A stretch of 64,000 nucleotides of DNA, from assembly GCF_038070315.1 (NCBI RefSeq), contig NZ_JBBPCC010000006.1:186001-250000 (forward strand). Reading direction: 5' to 3'. Positions within the stretch are counted from its first letter, which is position 1. Every line of letters begins with the position of its first letter. The notes beneath the pieces were generated by a model. The model worked only from the letters and a program-made list of their open reading frames with translations. It was not told the origin of the DNA and searched no databases. Below, piece by piece: positions 1 to 6,909 of the stretch. Source of the stretch: Paenibacillus_G filicis. GTDB lineage: Bacteria > Bacillota > Bacilli > Paenibacillales > NBRC-103111. Both the position numbers and the translations under genes were made by a program.

Positions 1-61
1 GTGTTTCCAGCAGCTTCTTCAAGAGCTCCACGATATAATTTTCATTAAGGGTCATTCCCAT
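1..61 (-). CDS. Unidentified protein, N-terminal fragment
   Basis: Only the first twenty codons are in the window; the gene continues past the left edge. It opens with ATG at 61 behind an AGGAGG box at about 70-75. The visible start reads MGMTLNENYIVELLKKLLET, hydrophilic with a Leu/Lys-rich helix-like stretch. It is divergent from the ASCH-like gene at 158, so the roughly 100 bp between them should hold both promoters. I do not recognise the family from so short a piece. Confidence 0.6.
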   Translation of the reverse strand, partial: MGMTLNENYIVELLKKLLET

Positions 62-157
62 TTTCCAGCCTCCTATTTGATTCGCCGCCTACATTCGTGT
101 AAGCTTTGGAATGGATTTGCATAAGGGCGGACACATCGCCCATTCAGGAGGAATACG

Positions 158-496
158 ATGTCAATCGAAGCCGAAGCATTACCACCCAAAACCTGTACCA
201 TCGACCGTATGATCACCGTCGAAGCCGACGTGGACAAGGTGCTCAGCGGTCTGAAAACGTCAACCCGCCGCAACGGACGCTACGCCGATCCCGGTGAAGT
301 GATGGAGCTGCGCGGTCAGCGCTTTGAGGTAACCCGCGTATACAGGCAGACGCTAGGCGATCTGACGGACGAGATCATTCAGTCCGAAGGCTACCCGACC
401 GTGGAAGCCTATAAGACGTACATCACTTCGCTGCACGCCGGCATGCCTTGGCTGCCGCAGATGAAGGTTTGGGTTCACGAGTTCCGGGCTCTGTAG
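158..496 (+). CDS. ASCH-domain-like small protein
   Basis: 112 residues. The ATG at 158 is preceded by AGGAGG (about 146-151), which fixes the start. Length and layout resemble ASCH-domain proteins, small beta-barrels thought to bind RNA or modified nucleosides. The stretch around residues 20-60 (ADVDKVLSGLKTSTRRNGRY, then a beta-strand-like segment with ELRGQRFEV) matches the ASCH habit of a basic loop before strands. The C-terminal half carries the helical segment LTDEIIQSEGYPTVEAYKTY, also common there. No catalytic motif is seen. The molecular role is unknown; the call rests on recognition of pattern and size. Confidence 0.6.
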   Translation: MSIEAEALPPKTCTIDRMITVEADVDKVLSGLKTSTRRNGRYADPGEVMELRGQRFEVTRVYRQTLGDLTDEIIQSEGYPTVEAYKTYITSLHAGMPWLPQMKVWVHEFRAL

Positions 497-655
497 GCCT
501 TAACGAGACTGAGCCCGCGTCTCTTTATTCCCTGCAACTGAAAACAGTGCAGCGGGACAAGCCGCCTGGGTCCGGCTTACCGCCGGGCCGCATGCGGCCT
601 GCCCGCTACACTCTGTTCGCCCGCCCATTTTCCCCGCATGGAGGTCTTAGCACTC

Positions 656-1087
656 ATGTATACCTGGCTTGTCTTTATTCACGTCGTCAGCGCGATGGTA
701 TCCATCGGACCATTTTTCGTACTGATGCCGATGCTCCGCAAGCTTCCGGCAGCCGAGGGCGACCGGCTCGAGGCTTATCTGGACTCATTTACCTTTGTCG
801 TCAGGCTGTCCAAGCATACGGGACATGTGCTGGTCGCATCCGGCTTGCTCCTGATGTGGATCGGCGGCTACCCGTGGACGACACCTTGGATTTTCGGTAC
901 CTTCGTCGTTCTGTTCGCCTCGCTGTTATTCATGGCGCGGGCATTCTCACCGACGATACGCCGTCTGCGCCAGCCCGGACACGATCGGACCGCGCTGGTC
1001 CGCAAGCTAAGCCGTTCGCTTTATCTGTATTTGTTCGTGCTGTTTGTCATGCTGGGGCTGATGGTGATGAAGCCTGCCTTATGGTAA
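656..1087 (+). CDS. DUF2269-like integral membrane protein
   Basis: 143 residues from the ATG at 656, chosen because GGAGGT lies ten bases upstream; an in-frame ATG at 638 has no ribosome site. Four hydrophobic segments are visible: about residues 3-25 (WLVFIHVVSAMVSIG), 58-75, 82-100 and 122-140. The first, with His and Gly-Pro near its end, resembles the small four-helix DUF2269/CopD-like proteins. Predicted to sit in the cytoplasmic membrane. No enzymatic motif is visible and neighbours give no functional clue, so it is a membrane protein of unknown role. Confidence 0.65.
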   Translation: MYTWLVFIHVVSAMVSIGPFFVLMPMLRKLPAAEGDRLEAYLDSFTFVVRLSKHTGHVLVASGLLLMWIGGYPWTTPWIFGTFVVLFASLLFMARAFSPTIRRLRQPGHDRTALVRKLSRSLYLYLFVLFVMLGLMVMKPALW

Positions 1088-1109
1088 TCAAGGGCTTGTC
1101 CCGCTCGGA

Positions 1110-1400
1110 TCAGCTTTCGAAATCGACGCAAACGCTCGTGCCGTCAAGCACCTGCTTCATGTGAGCTTTAACCCCAACGTGCAGCGGGTGGTTGTCGTAC
1201 ACAGCCAAGTCAGCCTGGGAATCAAACTTGGTGATCAGAGCGATATCGTACGAACGTTCGGAATGAAGCACATCCAGCCCGACCTCGATATGGCGCAAAA
1301 CTTCAATCTTACCTTCCATATTGCGCAGCACATCTGCCGTAGCTTGTACGGCTTCTGGGCTGCGGTCCTTCAATTTGAAAAATACGACATGCGTCAGCAT
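1110..1400 (-). CDS. Dabb-family (stress-responsive alpha/beta barrel) protein
   Basis: 96 residues starting MLTHVVFFKLKDRSPEAVQA, a typical Dabb opening: a first strand with HVV-F-K, a helix, then HIEVGLDV and DIALITKFDSQADLAVYDNH. The ATG at 1400 has AGGGAG at a good distance; the ATG at 1409 is too close to that box. Dabb proteins are dimeric ferredoxin-like folds, often stress-induced, some with enzymatic roles in other lineages. The gene lies 15 bp upstream of the ABC-F stop region and on the same strand as it, downstream of it in transcription. Function here is unknown. Confidence 0.85.
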   Translation of the reverse strand: MLTHVVFFKLKDRSPEAVQATADVLRNMEGKIEVLRHIEVGLDVLHSERSYDIALITKFDSQADLAVYDNHPLHVGVKAHMKQVLDGTSVCVDFES

Positions 1401-1425
1401 CCTAATCATTCTCCCTATTTGTGAA

Positions 1426-2985
1426 TTACTTGCCTACAGCTGCCGCCGACCATTCCTCGACATTCCATACTTTCGTTACCCAATCTTCATAGAAATCGGG
1501 CTCGTGGCAGACGATAATGACCGTTCCTTTAAAGGCCTTCAGCGCCCGTTTCAGTTCTTCCTTCGCGGCCACATCCAAGTGGTTCGTCGGCTCGTCAAAG
1601 GCGATCCAGTTACTCTCCCGCATCTGCAGCTTGCACAGGCGGACCTTGGCCTGCTCACCCCCGCTCAGACTGCTGATCGGACGGGTGATATGGTCATTTT
1701 TCAGACCGCAGCGGGCTAGCGCCGCCCTTACCTCGTGCTGATTCATATGGGAGAATTCGTTCCATACGTCGTCGATCGGCGTCAGGCTAGGTGCCTTCAC
1801 TTCCTGCTGGAAATAGGACGGATACAGATAGTCGCCCAGGTACGTCTTGCCGCCATAAGGCGGGATAATGCCGAGGATCGTCTTCAGCAGCGTGGACTTG
1901 CCAACGCCATTGCACCCTACAACCGCGATCTTGTCACCGCGCTCGACGGTAACATTCATCGCGGGCAGCAGCGCATGGCCGTAGCCGATCTCCAGGCCCT
2001 CGCCTTCGAAGACGATGCGGCCGCTGGCACGGGATTCCTTGAATCCGAAGGTCGGCTTCACCGCTTCCTCCGGGCGTTCGATGCGTTCGATGCGCCCGAG
2101 TTGCTTCTCCCGGCTCTTGGCCCGGCCCGACGTGGAAGCGCGCGCTTTATTGCGCTGGATGAAGTCTTCCTGCTTCTTAATGTACTCCTGCTGTTTCTCA
2201 TAGGCGTCGATATGCTGCTGCTTGTTCATATCCGCCATCTGCAGGAAGCGCTCATAGTTGGCGGTATATCTCGTCAGCTTGGAGAACTCCAAGTGGTAGA
2301 TGACATTGACCACTTTATTCATAAATTCCGTGTCGTGAGAAATGAGCATGAACGCATACGGATAGCTCTGCAAATAACGGGTCAGCCAATCGATGTGCTC
2401 GATGTCCAAGTAGTTGGTCGGCTCATCCAGCAGCAGAACCGTCGGCTGCTCCAGCAGCAGCTTGGCCAGCAGCACCTTCGTCCGCTGCCCGCCGGACAGT
2501 TGAGCGACGTCGCGGTCCAGTCCGATCGCATCCAGCCCAAGGCCGTTCGCCATCTCCTCGACCTTGATGTCCAGCAGATAAAATCCGCTGTTTTCCAGAC
2601 GGTCCTGGATCTCGCCCATCTCTTCCAGCAGCCGCTCCAGCTTATCTGGGTCGGCATCGGCCATCTGTTCAGCGATCAGATTCATTTCCTTCTCCAGCTC
2701 GAACAGCGGCAGGAATGCATCCTGCAGCACTTCGCGCACCGTCTTGCCGGGCGTCAGCTTCGTATGCTGGTCCAAATAGCCGTAATGGACCTTCGGGGTC
2801 CATTCGACCTTTCCCGAATCTCTGACCAGTTGCCCAGTCAAAATGTTCATCAGCGTCGACTTGCCGACGCCGTTAGCTCCAACGAAACCCACATGCTCCC
2901 CGGGCAGCAGCCGGAACGAAACGTCCTTAAACAACACGCGCCCGCCGAAACCGTGGCTTAAATCCTCAACCGTTAACAAACTCAT
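1426..2985 (-). CDS. ABC-F family ATPase
   Basis: 519 residues with two ATP-binding cassettes in one chain and no membrane segments, the ABC-F layout. Walker A 1 is GANGVGKST at residues 36-44; LSGGQ at 163-167; Walker B with DEPTNYLD at 187-194; then a charged interdomain linker rich in Gln/Lys (about 245-300). The second cassette has GCNGVGKST, LSGGEQ and DEPTNHLD. ABC-F proteins act at the ribosome, as translation factors or antibiotic-protection factors. This one is not one of the resistance subfamilies I can name, so a housekeeping translation role is the safer reading. Terminates just before the Dabb gene and is probably co-transcribed with it. Confidence 0.93.
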   Translation of the reverse strand: MSLLTVEDLSHGFGGRVLFKDVSFRLLPGEHVGFVGANGVGKSTLMNILTGQLVRDSGKVEWTPKVHYGYLDQHTKLTPGKTVREVLQDAFLPLFELEKEMNLIAEQMADADPDKLERLLEEMGEIQDRLENSGFYLLDIKVEEMANGLGLDAIGLDRDVAQLSGGQRTKVLLAKLLLEQPTVLLLDEPTNYLDIEHIDWLTRYLQSYPYAFMLISHDTEFMNKVVNVIYHLEFSKLTRYTANYERFLQMADMNKQQHIDAYEKQQEYIKKQEDFIQRNKARASTSGRAKSREKQLGRIERIERPEEAVKPTFGFKESRASGRIVFEGEGLEIGYGHALLPAMNVTVERGDKIAVVGCNGVGKSTLLKTILGIIPPYGGKTYLGDYLYPSYFQQEVKAPSLTPIDDVWNEFSHMNQHEVRAALARCGLKNDHITRPISSLSGGEQAKVRLCKLQMRESNWIAFDEPTNHLDVAAKEELKRALKAFKGTVIIVCHEPDFYEDWVTKVWNVEEWSAAAVGK

Positions 2986-3079
2986 GGAAGTTCCGATTCT
3001 CCTTACTCACGCTATCATTGACAATTCATTATAGCATTTACCTTACGCACGAATCCAGAGAGATTCATGGATATGGCGA

Positions 3080-3979
3080 CTAATTCCGAAAGGGAACTGC
3101 AAGCCGCGGATGCAAAACACGGTGTACGATCAAAGAGATCCGTACCTGAAGGCGGTTGAGCCCTGTCCTCCCCCGGTCCATCGGGCGCAAGGCGACAATA
3201 CTGGCATTATCCGGGGCTGGCCCCTCCAGCGTCTGTGACAACAGCGCATCGCAGAGGGTTTGAACATCGTTCCCGCGGCCGTTCGCCTCCAGCAGCTCTT
3301 GGGACAGGCGGGCGGCAGTCAGCGGACCGTGCAGACCGTCGCTGGACAGCATGAACAGCGTGTGTTGATCATACAATCCGCATCGGACATCGACTCTGGC
3401 CTGGCCTGCCATGCCAAGATAGCGAAGCAGCACGTTCCGCCTGGGGTGCCTGTCCGCCGTTGCGGCAGACATCAGGCCCAGCCTTACTTGACGGGCTACC
3501 CAGCTATGATCACGCGTCAGACGGCTGATCCGCAGCTTGCCGGGGTTCAACCTGTAAACCCGGCAGTCGCCGATATGGAAGATCCAATAGACCGAATCGC
3601 ACAACAGCAACAGCGTGAGTGTCGTGCCCTGTCGCTGTCTGAGAGTTCGGACACGTCCGCTGATCGTATCATGAATGGTTTGAATTTGCAGCAGTGCGGA
3701 CTTTTCCAGAGCGTTCCATCTGTCCCTGCTGTCGAGCACCCCCGGTAAGTCCCGCTCCATCCAGGTTCGCAGTCGGTCCAACGCTTCATCCGCTGCAGCT
3801 CCTCCGTCAGCCAAACCGCCCATCCCATCTGCCAAAGCCGCCACTGCGTAAGGCAAACCCTTCTTGGTCAGCCCCATGCGCAGCAGAGAGCGGTCATCGT
3901 TTAAAGTACGCTGCCAGCCGCTATGCGTAGCCGCGCCGTACTGCCAGTGAACAGCAATTGTTGTTTTCAATAGGTTCAT
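3080..3979 (-). CDS. PP2C-type serine/threonine protein phosphatase
   Basis: 299 residues. PPM/PP2C metal-binding motifs are present: an N-terminal ND at about residue 28 (LNDDRSLL), ADGMGGLADGG near 50-60, the middle DCRVYRL and DHS segment, SSDGLHG near 210, and DNASIVAL near 255. These Asp residues bind the Mn/Mg pair that activates water for removing phosphate from Ser/Thr. No kinase gene is adjacent, although an FHA-domain protein (a phosphothreonine reader) lies 3 kb away. The C-terminal 40 residues after the DNAS motif are basic and may be an extension. Monocistronic by position. Confidence 0.9.
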   Translation of the reverse strand: MNLLKTTIAVHWQYGAATHSGWQRTLNDDRSLLRMGLTKKGLPYAVAALADGMGGLADGGAAADEALDRLRTWMERDLPGVLDSRDRWNALEKSALLQIQTIHDTISGRVRTLRQRQGTTLTLLLLCDSVYWIFHIGDCRVYRLNPGKLRISRLTRDHSWVARQVRLGLMSAATADRHPRRNVLLRYLGMAGQARVDVRCGLYDQHTLFMLSSDGLHGPLTAARLSQELLEANGRGNDVQTLCDALLSQTLEGPAPDNASIVALRPMDRGRTGLNRLQVRISLIVHRVLHPRLAVPFRN

Positions 3980-4126
3980 AGCTCCCAGAAGGAAATTAGC
4001 GATACAAGCTTGCTTATAACCTTATCATACCATCTCCGCCGGCCAATTGTTACGATCCGGACATTTAGATGTAAATAGGCGGGACTTCCTCTCTAGACAG
4101 ATGAAATCTCATGGACAAAAGAACTC

Positions 4127-4158
4127 CCGTAGAATCACAGCCGGATTCCATGGGAGTC
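4127..4158 (-). terminator. Terminator after the Nudix gene
   Basis: On the minus strand an imperfect hairpin (ACTCCC..GAATC paired with GATTC..GGGAGT) is followed by TCTTTTG. It lies 22 bp past the Nudix stop codon. Confidence 0.6.
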
Positions 4159-4179
4159 GTGAAGGTTTACATTTAAATT

Positions 4180-4671
4180 TCAGATTCGATAATCAAATGA
4201 ACTACTCGCAACAGGAAAAGTCCCAGTACGCATCCATTCAATAGCCTGCAATACCAGTGGCGATGAATTACTAGAGGCTACTTGATCAAGAGCAAGCCAA
4301 ATAACATTTTTTGAATCTTGCCCTTCAAACGATTCAATGGCAGTAGATAGCTCTTCCGAATCAACATCTACTTCATATAAAATTGCAATATGATGCAAAT
4401 TTTCTATTGTATGATCTTGTAATGTCCACATCACAGAAAAATCACAGACACCACTATGTTTAAGTTTTCGAACGTTATATCCCGTTTCTTCTCGAAATTC
4501 TCTTATGATTCCTTCCTCCAAGGATTCCATCTTTTCTAGCCGACCACCTGGTAAATCATACTTTCCTGTGTAGGGACCTAGGATTTTTCGAATAACTAAA
4601 ATACAGTTATCAGCCACACAAATTCCTTAAACCCCGATATGTCGATAAAAATTGTCATTGTTATCTGCCAT
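4180..4671 (-). pseudogene. Nudix hydrolase interrupted by an in-frame TAA
   Basis: The Nudix box is intact (GGRLEKMESLEEGIIREFRE followed by ETGY), so the fold would hydrolyse a nucleoside-diphosphate-linked substrate. The natural start is ATG at 4671 behind GGAGAG, reading MADNNDNFYRHIGV, then TAA at 4629-4627, then GICVADNCILVIRK in the same frame, where Nudix proteins normally run on (typically V-Y-G). So one nonsense change, probably Tyr to stop, splits the gene. A GTG at 4617 with AAGGA just upstream could restart a 145-residue protein lacking the first strand's start. AT-rich compared with neighbours. Whether the restarted protein is functional cannot be told here. Confidence 0.75.
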
Positions 4672-4672
4672 T

Positions 4673-4774
4673 CTACTCTCCATACATAAAGAAAATGAGT
4701 TCTCGCTTACTGCGATCATCAAAAGCTGCTGCGAGTCTCTTTAAGTCCTTCAAATCATACGTAACGCTCTGAAA
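4673..4774 (-). pseudogene. 3' remnant of an unidentified gene upstream of the Nudix gene
   Basis: Reading the frame that ends in TAG at 4675-4673 gives a coding-like tail, VTYDLKDLKRLAAAFDDR then SKRELIFFMYGE. It stops one base before the Nudix ATG, the spacing of a translationally coupled gene pair. Going upstream the frame hits the stop codon of the SGNH gene at 4777-4775, with no good start in between. The 5' part therefore appears to be lost. Charged helical composition suggests real protein rather than chance sequence, but no family is recognised. Confidence 0.4.
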
Positions 4775-5542
4775 TTAGGAAGAGAGAAAAGGACGCTTCG
4801 GCACTTGAATACCGAACAGCCTGTCGAGCAGTTCGGAGGCGATCACCCGGTGCCCTCCCACGTCCGGATGGATGCCGTCTCCATACCGGAAGCCGGGATC
4901 GGTATCCCGTCCGGCACGAATATACGCCAGCACAGGGTCGTGAATATTCACGACATCCGCACAACCTGCCTCGGTCTTCAGAGTCAGCACCCAGTCGGCG
5001 TAACGGCGCAGCACTTCCTCTGAGTAACGGGCATACGGCTCCAGATAGCTGTACGCGGCTCGGTTCTCGTCGCTGATAGCCTGCACGCCTTCACTCACGG
5101 AACCCGGGTCGAACGGCGGCGGTGTCACCGCGATCACCTGGGCGCCTGACGCCCGGATCTGCTCCACGGCGCGGAGATAGCCTTCCCGGTAGGCTTGGAA
5201 CCGCTCCTCAGCGTACGGGTAATAGATGCCGTCGTTCATGCCGTAGCAGAGGACGACCCAGTCGGGCTGAGCGATGCTCAGCACCTCGCCCAGACGGTCG
5301 TGCAGGTATGGCCGGGGGCCGGGATGATCCGGCTCGCTCAAACCGGACACCGTCTCGCTGCTGCGGCCGTCGTTGATCCATGCAATCGCCAGCTCCGGCA
5401 GCTGCTGACGGACAGCCTCCTGCATGCAGGTGATATAGGTGCCGTCCTCGGTGATGCTGTCCCCGAGAAATTGCAGGCAAAGCTTTCCGTCTCCACCCTT
5501 CGTGGAGATCAAATGCCCTGATCCGGGCTTGTCCATGGTCAT
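4775..5542 (-). CDS. SGNH/GDSL-family hydrolase
   Basis: 255 residues; ATG at 5542 with AGGAGG nine bases upstream. Block I is GDSITEDGTY (Ser at residue 29, nucleophile), block III GMND near residue 105 (oxyanion Asn), and block V DGIHPDVGGH near 230 (catalytic Asp and His). The family covers esterases, lipases and carbohydrate deacetylases acting by a Ser-His-Asp mechanism. No signal peptide is seen, so it is probably cytoplasmic. It follows a destroyed GH38 alpha-mannosidase gene with overlapping end signals, so it may once have worked with it on acylated sugars; that is inference from position only. Confidence 0.88.
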   Translation of the reverse strand: MTMDKPGSGHLISTKGGDGKLCLQFLGDSITEDGTYITCMQEAVRQQLPELAIAWINDGRSSETVSGLSEPDHPGPRPYLHDRLGEVLSIAQPDWVVLCYGMNDGIYYPYAEERFQAYREGYLRAVEQIRASGAQVIAVTPPPFDPGSVSEGVQAISDENRAAYSYLEPYARYSEEVLRRYADWVLTLKTEAGCADVVNIHDPVLAYIRAGRDTDPGFRYGDGIHPDVGGHRVIASELLDRLFGIQVPKRPFLSS

Positions 5543-5555
5543 GCTGCCTTGCCTC

Positions 5556-6237
5556 CTAGTCTAAAGTCCTTCGCTCAGGGCAATTCCTGCAGCGTCTCCG
5601 CTCCAGTTCAAGCACAAGAGTTTTCACCTCGAAGCCGCCAAGTTGAACATCCAAGGCGATTCCAAGCGAAGGCACCTGCATGGTGGTTGCGCGGGACTAC
5701 CGGTCTGCTCGAACAGGCGCATGATGTAGTTCACTCCACGCTCCTCCTGATTGGCCCTCGGCAGGAAGCTGTCTTGAAACATAATCGGCAAGTGTCCGAT
5801 CGGGTACGCGCACTAGTCGGTTCCTCGCAGCAGCGCGCCCTTTACGCCGGATAAATCCGCCTCTCTGCCCGTATCCATCAGAGCGAACGAGCGATCTCCT
5901 GATTGAAGGCATGGTTATCCATTCTCCACAGGTTCTCATTATCCTTCATAACCAGCGGTACAAATGCATTCGGTTTAAGGCGCGAAACGTCCGCCGCATA
6001 TTCGTCCAACAAGTCAATGTTAAAACGCGCACCCAGTCGTGCTTGAAGACGAAGCGGCCTCCACCGCTCGATCTGGCAGTCGAAGCGGTTTATGGATGAC
6101 GGAGCCAGCTCCGCTTGGAAGACGACGCGCTTGCGCCAGTCTGAATTCAGAATGCTCAACTCCTTCTCCGTATTGGATGGCAGGCGGACCCTATCCCGGT
6201 AACCCCTTCTAAATACGACAAAAAGGCCAACCAGCAC
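5556..6237 (-). pseudogene. Degenerate C-terminal part of a GH38 alpha-mannosidase
   Basis: Three pieces of one protein appear in order on the minus strand but in different frames. First, about 6237-5878 contains DWRKRVVFQAELAPSSINRF. Second, about 5880-5690 contains GVKGALLRGTD, then TAG, then CAYPIG, and in a shifted frame MFQDSFLPRANQEE and NYIMRLFEQTG. Third, about 5690-5556 contains MQVPSLGIALDVQLGGFEVK and TLVLEL before the stop. Their order and wording match the C-terminal region of bacterial GH38 enzymes (LLRGTDY-C-A-P..., RLFEPTG, GAFEVKTL). Several frameshifts, a nonsense codon (Tyr to TAG) and internal deletions make it non-functional. The catalytic N-terminal domain is absent. Confidence 0.7.
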
Positions 6238-6311
6238 TCTGATTAACCTAATGGATGAAGAAAACTAATGGAGTTAACTATCTAGCAGATGTTCTGTGGG
6301 GTCATGAAGCC

Positions 6312-6515
6312 TCAAGACACCCCAGTGCGCACAACCGGCCTTACAGCCAATATGTTCGCGATTAGAAAAACACGTGGTGCCCGCCTGCTCAGGCAAAAAG
6401 CCTTAACGACTCCAGCCGCAGCGTCCACATGGCGCACTTCAATCCTGCGTTGGGTAATTTCATGATCCTTTCCGATATACACGATTTCAACCGTACGACC
6501 TACGAATTTCTCCAC
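6312..6515 (-). CDS. Small WYL-domain protein
   Basis: 67 residues from the GTG at 6515, chosen because GGAGG lies nine bases upstream; earlier in-frame ATGs lack a ribosome site. The pattern VGRTVEIVYIG, then RRIEVRHVDAAAGVVKAFC, RRAPRVFLIANILAV is a single WYL beta-barrel without a DNA-binding domain. WYL domains sense nucleic-acid or nucleotide ligands and often control DNA-damage or defence genes. Its promoter holds two LexA-like boxes (6535-6548 and 6567-6580), so damage induction is likely. Standalone WYL proteins of this size occur in Paenibacillus; their function is not established. Confidence 0.65.
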   Translation of the reverse strand: MEKFVGRTVEIVYIGKDHEITQRRIEVRHVDAAAGVVKAFCLSRRAPRVFLIANILAVRPVVRTGVS

Positions 6516-6534
6516 CAGACCTCGCCTCCAAATA

Positions 6535-6588
6535 GGAACATTCGTTTGTATACTAATCATTATATGCAAACAAACGTTCTCTATTCAA
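6535..6588 (-). promoter_or_regulatory. Promoter with two LexA-like boxes upstream of the WYL gene
   Basis: Minus-strand -35 TTGAAT (6588-6583), an 18-base spacer and -10 TATAAT (6564-6559). A LexA-like box fills the spacer (AGAACGTTTGTTTG, 6580-6567) and a second lies just past the -10 on the other strand (GGAACATTCGTTTG, 6535-6548). Each matches CGAAC-RNRY-GTTYG at about 12 of 14 positions, in the same style as the boxes at lexA in this window. Confidence 0.55.
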
Positions 6589-6597
6589 CCGGTAAAA

Positions 6598-6643
6598 AAC
6601 TCCTGCTTAAAGTACGCGTACACTCCCCATTTCAGCAGGAGTT
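6598..6643 (-). terminator. Terminator-like inverted repeat
   Basis: AACTCCTGCT and AGCAGGAGTT are perfect ten-base arms with a 26-base loop, followed on the minus strand by TTTTTT. It would end transcripts from the FHA gene side. The rest of 6644-6909 holds a second GC-rich repeat (GCCCGC/GCGGGC near 6782-6811) and no convincing gene. Confidence 0.55.
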
Positions 6644-6909
6644 GAAGCTTCTACCGGGAATTACGCAGCGAAGTGACTATCTGAAAATTACAATTAACAT
6701 TCGAAAGCTTGCTGATCCATTGAAGGGAACCTACGCTGTCGCTCTTAGTCTGATGTACGAACAAAACGGAAGTACAACCAAGCCCGCTCTTGCAGAAGCA
6801 AGGAAGCGGGCGTCAACGAAAAGCTAAGCAACCTAATCCATCCTCATCGAGGAAATACCGGTCCGGACGGGCCGCCAACGACCGAATCTCTTGCTTCGCA
6901 GGAGCATGC

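Noticed and set aside
1735..2961. Long open frame on the plus strand opposite the ABC-F gene
   Set aside because: It mirrors a strongly supported coding frame, has no ribosome site and a composition expected from the reverse complement of a real gene.
6429..6827. 132-codon plus-strand frame across the WYL gene and the following gap
   Set aside because: First half is antisense to the WYL gene and its promoter; no ribosome site.
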